Made by a program: the position numbers and the translations under genes
The notes under the pieces: model-generated
The model's database searches: none
Told to the model about the DNA's origin: nothing
Seen by the model: the letters and a program-made list of their open reading frames with translations, nothing else
NCBI RefSeq assembly: GCF_007859735.1
Contig: NZ_SIHI01000015.1
Coordinates: 1 to 64,000, forward strand
Length of the DNA stretch: 64,000 bases
Reading direction: 5' to 3'
Source of the DNA: Thalassoglobus neptunius
Lineage (GTDB): Bacteria; Planctomycetota; Planctomycetia; Planctomycetales; Planctomycetaceae
Shown here: in pieces, positions 1 to 8,214 of the stretch
How positions within the stretch are numbered: position 1 is the first letter of the stretch
How the letters are laid out: the number at the start of each line of letters is the position of its first letter

Positions 1-73
1 GAATCATTTCGATCATCTCCCACTGAAGGTCAGTCAGGTCACTTGGGTACGCTTTTCGAATCGCCTCGGACAC
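1..73 (-). CDS. IS5-family transposase, N-terminal fragment (runs off the left edge)
   Basis: Only the first 24 codons are inside the window. They read V-S-E-A-I-R-K-A-YPSDLTDLQWEMIEMI. The YPSDLTDxQW block is the standard opening of the short IS5-type transposases, matching the DUF4096 N-terminal domain. The GTG start at 73 is chosen because AAAGGAG lies six bases upstream. The catalytic DDE part lies outside the window, so whether the element is intact cannot be judged. Confidence 0.8.
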   Translation of the reverse strand, partial: MSEAIRKAYPSDLTDLQWEMIEMI

Positions 74-153
74 CGTGCACTCCTTTGCGTTGATGAACCG
101 CAAAGTGTGAACAAAACCAGACTTTCAAAAAACCTCAGTTTCCGGATAGCCTC
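1..153 (-). mobile_element. End of an IS5-family insertion sequence (transposase 5' side)
   Basis: The transposase start lies 80 bases inside a plausible element end at 153. Read on the minus strand, the end would begin GAGGCTATCCGGAAACTGAG and is preceded by CTAA (154-157). CTAA fits the YTAR target that members of the IS5 subgroup duplicate. The other end is not in the window, so the terminal inverted repeat and the duplication cannot be confirmed. The exact boundary is an inference. Confidence 0.5.
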
Positions 154-313
154 TTAGAAGCTGTTGGTGCCTCCGGGTTGGATGATTCTCCGAAAGCTGT
201 CTGAGAATCGCTTCGCGATCAGCCGGACTTTCAGTCGAATGGTCGACTTTTTGTCTTAATTGCGATGCACGACATGGCTCACTTCGGTCAGTTGGCAGAT
301 GTTCGTCGTTCAT
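125..313 (-). other. Small open frame crossing the IS end; possible gene stump
   Basis: An ATG at 313 opens a 62-codon frame. About 53 codons lie outside the proposed IS end, and the rest reads into the element and stops. The outer part has an ordinary polar composition but resembles no family I recognise, and no convincing ribosome binding site precedes it. It could be the 5' stump of a gene cut by the IS, or a chance frame. The remaining sequence between 158 and 388 shows no other gene. Confidence 0.2.
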
Positions 314-388
314 TAGGACGAAAACCGTTCGCGTAATTATCTGTGTGTGGTCTAATAATTTGGAAATTAGCTAAAATAGAGGTTCGCT

Positions 389-814
389 ATGAATATTTTA
401 GATGTTCGGTCATATTTATTCTTCGGCGGTCGTTGCGAAGAAGCACTGGAGTTTTATCAGTCGGCGATTGGGGCGAAGCCGGGGATGGTCCTTCGCTTCA
501 ATGAAAGCCCCGATCCGGTTCCTGAAGGAATGATTCCTCCGGGATTCGAAAACAAGATCATGCATGCAGAGATGCAGGTCGGGAACGTTTGGATCATGAT
601 GTCGGATGGATGCGATGTTGCTGAGAAATTTCAGGGTTTCCGATTGGCGTTGACCGTAACGAAACAAGAAGAAGCAGAGAAACTCTATAACGCACTCGCG
701 GAGGAAGGCAACGAAGATATGCCGCTAACACCGACATTCTGGTCACCGTGTTACGGTCAGGTTACTGACAAATTCGGGTTGGGATGGATGGTCATGGTGC
801 CGGGCGAAGAGTAA
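389..814 (+). CDS. VOC family protein, PhnB-like (glyoxalase/bleomycin-resistance fold)
   Basis: This 141-residue protein is of the PhnB-like branch of the vicinal oxygen chelate superfamily. It opens with the usual beta strand and the pattern FFGGRCEEALEFYQSAIGA. It ends with the paired strand DKFGLGWMVMVPG, where other members read D.FGv.W.i. Such proteins are cytosolic, and most have no assigned substrate. The start is supported by AGAGG six bases before the ATG. It is the first gene of a five-gene run in one direction (389-2958), with a second PhnB-like protein and two YCII proteins downstream. An enzymatic role is not proven by sequence. Confidence 0.85.
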   Translation: MNILDVRSYLFFGGRCEEALEFYQSAIGAKPGMVLRFNESPDPVPEGMIPPGFENKIMHAEMQVGNVWIMMSDGCDVAEKFQGFRLALTVTKQEEAEKLYNALAEEGNEDMPLTPTFWSPCYGQVTDKFGLGWMVMVPGEE

Positions 815-882
815 ATCGCAACAGAGAATTCTGCTGGAGGATTGACTCTTCGAAGTGAGTGATTCAACAACGGGGATTAAAG

Positions 883-1239
883 ATGAAATACATGTTGCTC
901 ATATACAGCGACGAGGCATGCTGGACCGAAGACGAACGTACCGCGTGCATGTTAAAGTCGATGGAAACCTGCGATGAGTTGTCGGCGGAGGGGAAGTTAA
1001 TTGATTCTGCTCCGCTGTATTCGGTTAAAGCAGCGACGAGTGTCCGACTGCGAAGTGGCCAACGGCAAATCACAGACGGGCCATTTGCGGAAACAACGGA
1101 ACAGCTTGGGGGATATTATCTCATCGATGTTGAGCACCTCGACGAAGCGATTGCGATCGCAAGTCGACTGCCGCCGGTCGAGAAAGGAACGGTTGAGATT
1201 CGACCGCTGTTCCCACTTCCCGAACGTCCAGTTGATTGA
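883..1239 (+). CDS. YCII-related (DGPF domain) protein
   Basis: The protein is 118 residues and begins MKYMLLIYSDE, the hallmark opening of the YCII/DGPF family. The DGPFAETTEQLGGYYLID segment follows at about residue 67. The family has a dimeric ferredoxin-like fold. Its members are often encoded beside ECF sigma factors of group ECF42, although no sigma factor gene is visible here. A GTG at 859 in the same frame is possible, but the ATG at 883 matches the family's N-terminus. Function is unknown; the conserved His and Asp of true YciI enzymes cannot be assigned safely. Confidence 0.85.
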   Translation: MKYMLLIYSDEACWTEDERTACMLKSMETCDELSAEGKLIDSAPLYSVKAATSVRLRSGQRQITDGPFAETTEQLGGYYLIDVEHLDEAIAIASRLPPVEKGTVEIRPLFPLPERPVD

Positions 1240-1313
1240 CTTCGATTGGCTGATTGAGTGAATTCGAAGTCAGCTGTTTCGTTCCCCGAGAAATCACAGA
1301 AGGATGATTCCCG

Positions 1314-1787
1314 ATGCAGTTTGAGCAAAAGATTACCCCATTTCTGTCGTTCGAAAGTGAAGCTGAAGATGCTGCGAATTTTTATGTTTCTGTCTTCCCG
1401 GATTCAGAGATTCTGCGGGTGCTTAAGAATCCCATGAACGGGGCTGTGATGACGGTCGAGTTTCGGCTGGCTGATCTCACATTCGTCGCTTTGAATGTTG
1501 GACAGAAGTGGGAATACACGAACTCAATCTCTTTGGCGATTCGTTGTGAGTCGCAAGATGAGATTGATCACTACTGGGAGAAATTCCTCGATGGAGGGAA
1601 GGAGATGGCTTGCGGGTGGCTTACCGATCGGTATGGCGTGGCTTGGCAGGTAGTGCCTGCTCCCATGGGTGAGTATCTCGGAGACCCGGACACGGAGCGG
1701 GCCACACGCGTGATGAACGCAATGATGACGATGATTAAGTTGGATTTTGCTGCTTTGAAGAACGCTTACGAAAACGAAGATGAGTGA
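1314..1787 (+). CDS. VOC family protein, PhnB-like
   Basis: A 157-residue PhnB-like protein of the kind often mislabelled 3-demethylubiquinone-9 3-methyltransferase. The N-terminal block ITPFLSF..EAEDAANFYVSVFPDS and the block LTDRYGVAWQVVP at about residue 103 are typical. The C-terminal helix, with R.T.VMNAMMTMIKLD, matches the tail in which this subgroup carries its MMxM.K motif. AGAAGGA precedes the ATG. It is a distant relative, not a copy, of the PhnB-like gene at 389; the two alternate with the YCII genes. No methyltransferase motif is present, so that name should not be used. Confidence 0.87.
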   Translation: MQFEQKITPFLSFESEAEDAANFYVSVFPDSEILRVLKNPMNGAVMTVEFRLADLTFVALNVGQKWEYTNSISLAIRCESQDEIDHYWEKFLDGGKEMACGWLTDRYGVAWQVVPAPMGEYLGDPDTERATRVMNAMMTMIKLDFAALKNAYENEDE

Positions 1788-1867
1788 CTTAGCGATTCAA
1801 TTCGTTGTCGGGCGGCAGTAACAAATAGAGGCAATTCTCTTTCGGAACATTTTAAGGAGTTTGTATA

Positions 1868-2296
1868 ATGAAAGTCATGGTGATCGTGAAAGCGACTCAG
1901 AAGTCGGAAGCTGGCGTGATGCCATCCACCGATGAACTGGCAGAGATGGGCCGGTTCAATCAGGAGCTTCTGGATGCTGGTGTGATGTTATCTGGAGATG
2001 GTTTGCATCCGACTTCGAAGGGAGTTCGCATCTCTTTCAATGGACAGAATCAGACCGTTACAGACGGACCATTCGCTGAGACGAAAGAGCTCATTGCGGG
2101 TTTCTGGATGTGGGAAGTCGACTCGATGGAGTCAGCGATCGAGTGGGCGCGGAAGAGTCCGTTCCAGGAAGGGGAACTCGAACTGCGTCGCGTCTTCGAG
2201 GCCGATGACTTCGGTGAAGAGTTCACTCCGGAACTTCGCGAGCAGGAACAAAAATTGGCAGAGGAGCTTTCCAAGCGGCAAGAGTCGTCATCTTAG
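1868..2296 (+). CDS. YCII-related (DGPF domain) protein
   Basis: This 142-residue protein has the DGPFAETKELIAGFWMW motif at about residues 65-81 and the pattern SMESAIEWARKSPF, both typical of the DGPF branch. A polar, Glu-rich helix of some 25 residues extends the C-terminus beyond the domain. An excellent ribosome binding site (AAGGAG, eight bases before the ATG) supports the start. It is the second DGPF protein of the cluster; sequence similarity to the one at 883 is limited to the motif region. The role is unknown. Confidence 0.87.
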   Translation: MKVMVIVKATQKSEAGVMPSTDELAEMGRFNQELLDAGVMLSGDGLHPTSKGVRISFNGQNQTVTDGPFAETKELIAGFWMWEVDSMESAIEWARKSPFQEGELELRRVFEADDFGEEFTPELREQEQKLAEELSKRQESSS

Positions 2297-2397
2297 TGGG
2301 ATGACGATCGTGTCCAGGAGATGTTGTTGAGATGTGTTGACGGACGTCTCGTACTTTAGTTGACCCAAACAGATTGCCCTCAGTAGCGAGAGAATTC

Positions 2398-2958
2398 ATG
2401 TTTACGAAATCGTTTTCCGTGGTCTTGTTGATGTCGATCTGTGTCGGGGCGGCGGCCCAGGAGACTCCCGAGTTTCCGTCACCCGAGCCGGAACATCAGT
2501 GGCTTCAAAAATTCGTTGGCAACTGGTCACTCACTTCGAAAGCAAAGATGGGACCCGATCAGCCGGATGTGGAATGTTCCGGGAGAATGCAGTGTCAGAT
2601 GCTGGGCGAGTTCTGGCTCATCAACAAGATGGACAGCGAGATGATGGACTCGACGATGAAAGGGGTGCAGTCAATTGGATATGACCCGGTGAAGGAAAAG
2701 TACATCGGGACGTGGGTTGATTCGATGACCAGCACGCTTTGGGTGTACGAGGGAACGGTCAATGAGGCCGGGACCAAGCTGACTCTCGAAGCGGATGGAC
2801 CCAACTTTACGACTCCGGGGAAAACGGCGAAGTTTCGCGACGCCTACGAATTTCGATCACCCGATCATTTGGTTGTGACTTCGTCGATGCAGGGGGACGA
2901 TGGGGAATGGATCACATTCATGAGCGGAGATGCCAAGCGGATTCGAGACAGGGAATAG
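2398..2958 (+). CDS. Secreted DUF1579 family protein
   Basis: The protein has 186 residues. The first 20 (MFTKSFSVVLLMSICVGAAA, then Q) form a signal peptide, so the mature protein acts outside the cytoplasmic membrane. The body carries DUF1579 features: W...FVGNWS near the N-terminus, then GxM and WxxxxMxS blocks and a closing SGDAKR. The family has a lipocalin-like beta-barrel and no established reaction. A TTG at 2374 lies in frame, but the ATG at 2398 puts the signal peptide at the true N-terminus. It is the last gene before the terminator at 3050-3088. Confidence 0.82.
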   Translation: MFTKSFSVVLLMSICVGAAAQETPEFPSPEPEHQWLQKFVGNWSLTSKAKMGPDQPDVECSGRMQCQMLGEFWLINKMDSEMMDSTMKGVQSIGYDPVKEKYIGTWVDSMTSTLWVYEGTVNEAGTKLTLEADGPNFTTPGKTAKFRDAYEFRSPDHLVVTSSMQGDDGEWITFMSGDAKRIRDRE

Positions 2959-3049
2959 TCCGCGGAGAGCTGGAAAGCTTCTGAAATGGAGACGGGGTGA
3001 ACGTCTGGGGAGGAGCGAATTCTCAGAGCTGGCGGGGAATTCTTACAGC

Positions 3050-3088
3050 AATGCGACGCGGAACGAGGAGTTCGCGTCGCATTTTCTT
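3050..3088 (+). terminator. Rho-independent terminator after the VOC/YCII/DUF1579 run
   Basis: A perfect 11-bp stem, AATGCGACGCG (3050-3060) with CGCGTCGCATT (3073-3083), encloses a 12-base loop and runs into TTCTTC. It sits 92 bases past the DUF1579 stop and before tyrS, so it closes the first gene run. The rest of the 262 bases between 2959 and 3220 shows nothing else. Confidence 0.8.
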
Positions 3089-3220
3089 CAATTGGGCTGA
3101 GATTGCTGCTGATTGTTTGTTGCTGCTTCGCTAACTTACGGACCGACGCTGGTGTCGCGTGGCAATTCGTCCATCGGGATTGCTTCCCATTGCACTTTTT
3201 GATCGAGTCCGAGTCCATTC

Positions 3221-4459
3221 ATGTCTTTCCCACCCGTTTCCGAACAACTCAAAGTCATTCGACGTGGAGTCGAGAAGATCGTTCCCGAAGAGGAACTGGA
3301 ATCGAAGCTTAAGAAAAGCCTTGAAACGCAAACTCCATTGCGGGTGAAGTACGGAATTGATCCGACGGCAGCGGATGTTCATCTCGGGCACACTGTTCCG
3401 CTTCGAAAGATGCGCCAATTTCAGGAACTGGGGCATCAGGCGGTCATCATCATCGGAAATGCAACAGCGATGGTGGGTGATCCGAGCGGACGTGATGAAG
3501 CTCGTTCGAAGCGGCTTTCTGAAGCCGACGTCGAAGCCAATGCTCAATACTATCTGGAACAAGTCGGAAAGGTGATCGATCTGGAGAAGGCGGAAGTTCA
3601 CCGGAACGGCGACTGGTTCGGGAAGATGAGCCTGGTCGACATTCTCAACCTTTGCGGCAAGGTTACGGTCGCTCAACTTCTCAGCCGCGATGATTTTGCG
3701 AAGAGGATGAAGGCTGAAGTTCCGATTTTTCTGCACGAGTGTTTGTACCCAATCATGCAAGCCTGGGATTCGGTCATGATTCGGGCGGATATCGAACTTG
3801 GTGGAACCGAACAACTTTACAGCTTCATGCTTGCTCGCGATTTGCAGAAGGATCAGGAGCTTCAGCAGCAGATTGGCGTTATGTCTCCGATCCTCGTCGG
3901 GACCGACGGAACTCGCCGGATGGGGAAGAGTCTCGGAAATTACATCGGGATTTCCGAAGAGCCTTACGAGATGATGAAGAAGTTCATGCAGCTGCCTGAT
4001 GATGTGATGAAGATGTACTTCGAGCTGCTTACAGACATCGATCTCGACGAGGTCAAAGACATTCTCGCGGGGCATCCCAAGGACGCCAAGATTCGACTGG
4101 CTCAGACAGTCATCGGTCAGTATTGGGACAATGATTCCGGAGTTCAGGCTGCGAGTCGTTGGCAGAAAGAAATCGGTGAGGGAGGTCTTCCAACGGACAT
4201 TCCGGAAAAGGCAATTTCTCGCCAACAGTTGAATGAAGACGGTTGCATGCAGGCTGCTCAATTGCTGAAACAATTGGGGTTGGTCCCTTCGACAAGTCAG
4301 GCAAACCAGCGAATTCAGGGTGGAGCTGTGTTCACGCTTGTCGACGGTGAAAAAACTGCCGTCGCCGACCGCAGCGAGTGGATCGCCCTTGCTGATGGAA
4401 TGATTGTTCGCGCTGGTAAGAAAGCTTGGGCGAAGGTTCGACTCGAAGAGTCATCGTAA
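3221..4459 (+). CDS. tyrS: Tyrosine-tRNA ligase
   Basis: This class I synthetase charges tRNA-Tyr with tyrosine in the cytosol. At 412 residues it has normal length. The HIGH-type motif HLGH is at residues 54-57 (preceded by YGIDPTAADV) and the KMSKS-type loop RRMGKS is at 232-237. The catalytic domain is followed by an anticodon-binding region and a C-terminal S4 RNA-binding domain (about 345-412). The GDPSGR block at 87-91 and the AWDSVMIRADIELGG segment are typical of the TyrZ-like (type 2) enzymes. It appears to be transcribed alone. No T-box leader is visible upstream. Confidence 0.97.
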   Translation: MSFPPVSEQLKVIRRGVEKIVPEEELESKLKKSLETQTPLRVKYGIDPTAADVHLGHTVPLRKMRQFQELGHQAVIIIGNATAMVGDPSGRDEARSKRLSEADVEANAQYYLEQVGKVIDLEKAEVHRNGDWFGKMSLVDILNLCGKVTVAQLLSRDDFAKRMKAEVPIFLHECLYPIMQAWDSVMIRADIELGGTEQLYSFMLARDLQKDQELQQQIGVMSPILVGTDGTRRMGKSLGNYIGISEEPYEMMKKFMQLPDDVMKMYFELLTDIDLDEVKDILAGHPKDAKIRLAQTVIGQYWDNDSGVQAASRWQKEIGEGGLPTDIPEKAISRQQLNEDGCMQAAQLLKQLGLVPSTSQANQRIQGGAVFTLVDGEKTAVADRSEWIALADGMIVRAGKKAWAKVRLEESS

Positions 4460-4874
4460 CGTTCATCGCTGGGCTCAGTCGGTTTCAGCGGATGTCCATC
4501 GGCCATCTCGATGAAAGAGTCGCGGTTGTTTTCGTGCCATTCAAAGATTGTGGCGTCGCGTATTTGATGCTGCATCAAACGGTTCATGGTCGTTGGTGTC
4601 TGCTTTCTTCGCGAATTTGGCTGTCGTGACGAATGGGGCGGTGCGGGCAATTCGTGGAGTCTTTCCGGATGTAACGAATGATTGCATGTGCTGACCTGTG
4701 ACGTATTTGTGGGAATCGCGTCGCTGTTGCTGGGCGATTGTTGTAAACCGAGACGGGTGAGGAATCGAATTTCGCGAATGTTCTTTTCGAAGTGTATGAG
4801 ATAGTATCCGTCTGTCGGTTCCGGCGCGTCGTCGACGTTTCATCCCATTCATTTTCTAAAGATGTTCCCGTCTT
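4460..4874. other. Intergenic stretch, 415 bases, no gene recognised
   Basis: This lies between tyrS and the ABC ATPase. Open frames on either strand (for example 4541-4852 minus) are Arg- and Thr-rich, start without a ribosome binding site and look like chance frames. I see no strong hairpin with a T run and no RNA gene. Confidence 0.6.
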
Positions 4875-5630
4875 ATGATTCGAGTCCAGGATCTCACGAA
4901 AGAGTTTTTTGATCTCAAAAGGGGGCCAGTCGCCGCACTGAACGAAGTCTCTTTCGAGGTGAAACCGGGGGAGATCTTTGGTCTTCTGGGTCCCAACGGG
5001 GCTGGGAAAACGACGTGTTTGAGAATACTGAGTACCGTTCTCAAACCGACTTCGGGGCTGGCACTGGTCGCTGGGTTCGATGTGGCCCGGTCACCGGAAT
5101 CGGTTCGGGCGAATATTGGATTCATGTCGGGGAATACGGGAATTTACGACCGTATGACCGCTTGGGAAATGGTCGAGTATTATGGCCGGTTGTACGGAAT
5201 CGAAGAAGAACAGCTGCAAAACCGTCTGCATGAGATTTTCGACCAGTTGCAGATGAACGAAATCCGTGATCTGCTGGGCTCAAAGATGTCTACGGGAATG
5301 AAACAGAAAGTTTCGATTGCCCGGACGATTGTTCACGACCCGCCAGTGCTCATCTTCGATGAACCGACCTCTGGGCTGGATGTTCTTGTGGCTCGAGCGG
5401 TTTTGGAAGCGGTCGATTCTTTGCGTGATGCTGGGAAATGCATCATTTTTTCGACGCACATCATGCGAGAAGTCGAAAAGCTGTGCGACAGAGTTGCGAT
5501 TATCCATAAGGGAGAAATCCTCGATGTCGGCACAGTTGATGAACTCATTCAGAAGTACGTTCAACCCGACATCGAAGAAGTGTTCTTCCATCTGATCGGT
5601 TCACGGGATCCCCTGATGAACGCGATTTGA
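4875..5630 (+). CDS. ABC transporter ATP-binding protein (NatA-like)
   Basis: A 251-residue ATPase subunit of an ABC-2 exporter. Walker A is GPNGAGKTT at 39-47, the signature is MSTGMKQK at 138-145 (the STGMKQ form common in NatA-type ATPases), Walker B is VLIFDEP at 158-164, followed by the D-loop and a switch His in FSTHIM. It works at the inner face of the membrane with the permease encoded 44 bases downstream. NatA/NatB of Bacillus exports sodium; the substrate here is unknown. The ATG at 4875 lacks a strong ribosome binding site. Confidence 0.93.
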   Translation: MIRVQDLTKEFFDLKRGPVAALNEVSFEVKPGEIFGLLGPNGAGKTTCLRILSTVLKPTSGLALVAGFDVARSPESVRANIGFMSGNTGIYDRMTAWEMVEYYGRLYGIEEEQLQNRLHEIFDQLQMNEIRDLLGSKMSTGMKQKVSIARTIVHDPPVLIFDEPTSGLDVLVARAVLEAVDSLRDAGKCIIFSTHIMREVEKLCDRVAIIHKGEILDVGTVDELIQKYVQPDIEEVFFHLIGSRDPLMNAI

Positions 5631-5674
5631 TTGTCAAGGATGTTTGGCTGCGAAAGAGACTCACAGAGAGCACT

Positions 5675-8077
5675 ATGAGTTGGAAAAATATCAAGCTGAT
5701 CTTCCTCCGAGAGGTGCGCGACCAATTGCGTGATCGCCGGACCTTGTTCATGGTGGCGGTCTTACCGTTGTTGCTGTATCCCGCTCTCGGAATCGGCATG
5801 GTGCAGATGACCGTGACCTTCGAGGAACAGACTCGCAGCGTTGTTGTGCTCGGCGTTGATGAAATTCCTTCGCCCAATCTGATCGACGGGACGAAATTCC
5901 GATCGGACTTATTTAAGGATCCGGGCGGGGCGGACAAGCTTCGCGTGATCTCTGATGCCACTGGAAACCTCGAAGAGCACGAAATCGAAGAAGAACTCCG
6001 CCAGGAGTTCACACAGTTTCTGGAGTCACTCAGAGCGAACGAGAAAAAGCTTCAGCGGCTTGCAGTGCTCGAACGCGATTTTCGACGTGATGAAACGTAC
6101 GAACAGTCCGATCCGGAACTTGCGGAACTGATCAAAGAGCAACAGGCCCTTCGCAAAGAAGCGATTGCACTTCTTGCTGATTCTCCGGCTGAAGTCGTGA
6201 TCCTGTTTCCTGCCGGGTTCAAGCAGGCTTATGCCGACCTGACGAATTCCATCGCGGGCGGCACAGTGACCGAAGAGATGCTGGATCATCTGCCTCGTCC
6301 ATTTATCATTCATAACAGTGCCAACGAACGTTCGGAGATTGCATTTAGTCGAGCCAGTAAAGCATTGGCCGCCTGGGAAGATGAAGTTCTCTCGGACCGA
6401 TTGAGTCACGCGAATCTGCCAGTTGCGTTTACCGATGCGATTCCGATCACGGACATTGATCTGGCCGAAGCCGATGAAATCGCTGCGAATGTCTGGAGCA
6501 AGATCTTTCCCGCGCTGCTGGTCATCATGTCAGTGACGGGTGCGTTCTATCCGGCGATCGATTTAGGGGCTGGTGAAAAAGAACGTGGCACCATGGAAAC
6601 CCTGCTGATTTCGCCAGCAACCCGCGCTGAGATTGTCTTCGGAAAGTTTCTGACAGTGATGTTGTTCAGCATCTCGACGGCTTTACTCAACCTGGCAAGT
6701 ATGGGGTTCACCGGAAAACATATGCTGACTGCGGTCAGTCAGGGAGCTGCGACTCCGCTGGGTGATCTCTCGTTTCCTCCACTGCTTTCACTGCTCTGGG
6801 TGGTCCTTCTCGCGATTCCCCTGTCAGCCTTGTTCAGCGCGTTGAGCCTGTCGCTCGCGATGTTCGCGAAGAGCAGCAAGGAAGGGCAGTATTATCTGAC
6901 ACCTCTGTTGATGGTGACGATGGGGCTGACGATGTTCTGTCTCAATCCATCGATCGAATTAACCCCTTATTACAGCGTGTTGCCCGTTGTGGGGCCCGCG
7001 TTGTTGCTGAAGTCACTTCTCCTCGAAGGGGCCACGTCATCCTCGGTGGTGACGTACGTACTGCCGGTGCTGATCACCAGTATTACTTACAGCGGAATCG
7101 CTTTGTGGTGGGCAATCGATCAGTTTCAAAGTGAAGGAATTCTGTTCCGAGAGGCGGAGCGATTCGATCTCGGGCTGTGGTTTCGGCATTTGCTTCGGGA
7201 CAAAGAAGAGACGCCCAGCTTCTCGGAAGCAACGGTTTGTTTTGTCTTGATCGCGATGCTTCAATTCCTGTTCCTGACATCCATGCAAAGCTCTCCAGAA
7301 GCGTTGAACGGACCGGTTCGAATGGTGCAGGTGCAGCTGATTTACCTGATCGCCACTGTTGGAGTTCCTCCAGTGCTGATGGGGCTGTTGCTGACGACGA
7401 ATCTCTGGAAGACTTTAAAGCTACATCTTCCGAACTGGAAGTACCTGGTGGCCGCCTGTTTGTTGCCACTCAGTCTTCAGCCATTAACGCTGGAATTGAT
7501 GTCCGCTCTCGATCCCTTCTTCCCGCCGCTTCCTCCCGGAGCGGAGCAGATGATGCAGGCGATGGCGACAGACACTGTCCCGCTCTGGTTAACGCTTGCG
7601 ACGTTTGCCCTGGCACCAGCTGTTTGTGAAGAGCTTGCATTCCGTGGATTCATTCTGAGTGGATTGCAGCGATCAAAACGTGAATGGCTGCCGATTATCA
7701 TTTCCGCGATGTTGTTCGGGGTGATTCATATGATTCCGAAACAGCAATTCAACGCTGCTTTGCTCGGTATGGTGTTGGGACTTCTCGCGGTTCGAAGTCA
7801 AAGCTTGTGGCCGGGAGTGGTGTTCCACTTCGTGTTTAACGGTGTTCAGGTTCTGGCCGCCCGATTGACTCCTGAGTCTCTGACGGAAGGTCCCGCACAG
7901 TACGTCTTTCGGGTCGGCGAGTCGGGGACGATTGAGTCGGTGAGTTTTCAACCAGCTTTTCTGGTGGCGTGTGCAGTCGTGTCCGCTGGGCTGCTTTATT
8001 GGTTGTTTAACTCTGGAAAAACATCAGAGCATTTGGATTCAAAATCAAATCTGAATGGCTCCTTCGCTGCTGAGTGA
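5675..8077 (+). CDS. ABC-2 permease fused to a CPBP intramembrane metalloprotease
   Basis: An 800-residue membrane protein. The N-terminal part has one transmembrane helix, a large extracytoplasmic region (about 45-270) and a helix bundle (about 275-480) as in NatB-like ABC-2 permeases. The C-terminal part (about 530-790) is a CPBP (CAAX protease/Abi) unit with its three motifs: E652-E653-x-x-x-R657, F681-x-x-x-H685 and H718-x-x-x-N722. The protease motifs are intact, so it may be active. Its partner ATPase lies just upstream. The ATG at 5675 is preferred over a TTG at 5627 that overlaps the upstream stop. Such fusions are known in Planctomycetota; what is cleaved or exported is not. Confidence 0.9.
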   Translation: MSWKNIKLIFLREVRDQLRDRRTLFMVAVLPLLLYPALGIGMVQMTVTFEEQTRSVVVLGVDEIPSPNLIDGTKFRSDLFKDPGGADKLRVISDATGNLEEHEIEEELRQEFTQFLESLRANEKKLQRLAVLERDFRRDETYEQSDPELAELIKEQQALRKEAIALLADSPAEVVILFPAGFKQAYADLTNSIAGGTVTEEMLDHLPRPFIIHNSANERSEIAFSRASKALAAWEDEVLSDRLSHANLPVAFTDAIPITDIDLAEADEIAANVWSKIFPALLVIMSVTGAFYPAIDLGAGEKERGTMETLLISPATRAEIVFGKFLTVMLFSISTALLNLASMGFTGKHMLTAVSQGAATPLGDLSFPPLLSLLWVVLLAIPLSALFSALSLSLAMFAKSSKEGQYYLTPLLMVTMGLTMFCLNPSIELTPYYSVLPVVGPALLLKSLLLEGATSSSVVTYVLPVLITSITYSGIALWWAIDQFQSEGILFREAERFDLGLWFRHLLRDKEETPSFSEATVCFVLIAMLQFLFLTSMQSSPEALNGPVRMVQVQLIYLIATVGVPPVLMGLLLTTNLWKTLKLHLPNWKYLVAACLLPLSLQPLTLELMSALDPFFPPLPPGAEQMMQAMATDTVPLWLTLATFALAPAVCEELAFRGFILSGLQRSKREWLPIIISAMLFGVIHMIPKQQFNAALLGMVLGLLAVRSQSLWPGVVFHFVFNGVQVLAARLTPESLTEGPAQYVFRVGESGTIESVSFQPAFLVACAVVSAGLLYWLFNSGKTSEHLDSKSNLNGSFAAE

Positions 8078-8214
8078 ACGGTTCGATGGAATTGTGAAGT
8101 GATTGCGAGCCCGGTTCGACGAATTGCTCTTGTCAGTAGTGGGGCGGATGCCAATGATACGATGTTGGAGGCTCCCATTTACGAGAGGAGCAAAAGAACT
8201 CAGGAACCGCGAGA

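Noticed and set aside
1314-1787. Calling this gene a ubiquinone methyltransferase
   Set aside because: The name comes from an old misannotation of PhnB-like proteins; no methyltransferase motif is present.
3131-4273. A 380-codon open frame antisense to tyrS
   Set aside because: It lies wholly on the opposite strand of a clear tRNA synthetase, resembles no family and has no ribosome binding site. Such frames arise from the codon bias of the true gene.
4541-4852. A 103-codon minus-strand frame between tyrS and the ABC ATPase
   Set aside because: Arg- and Thr-rich, no ribosome binding site and no family.
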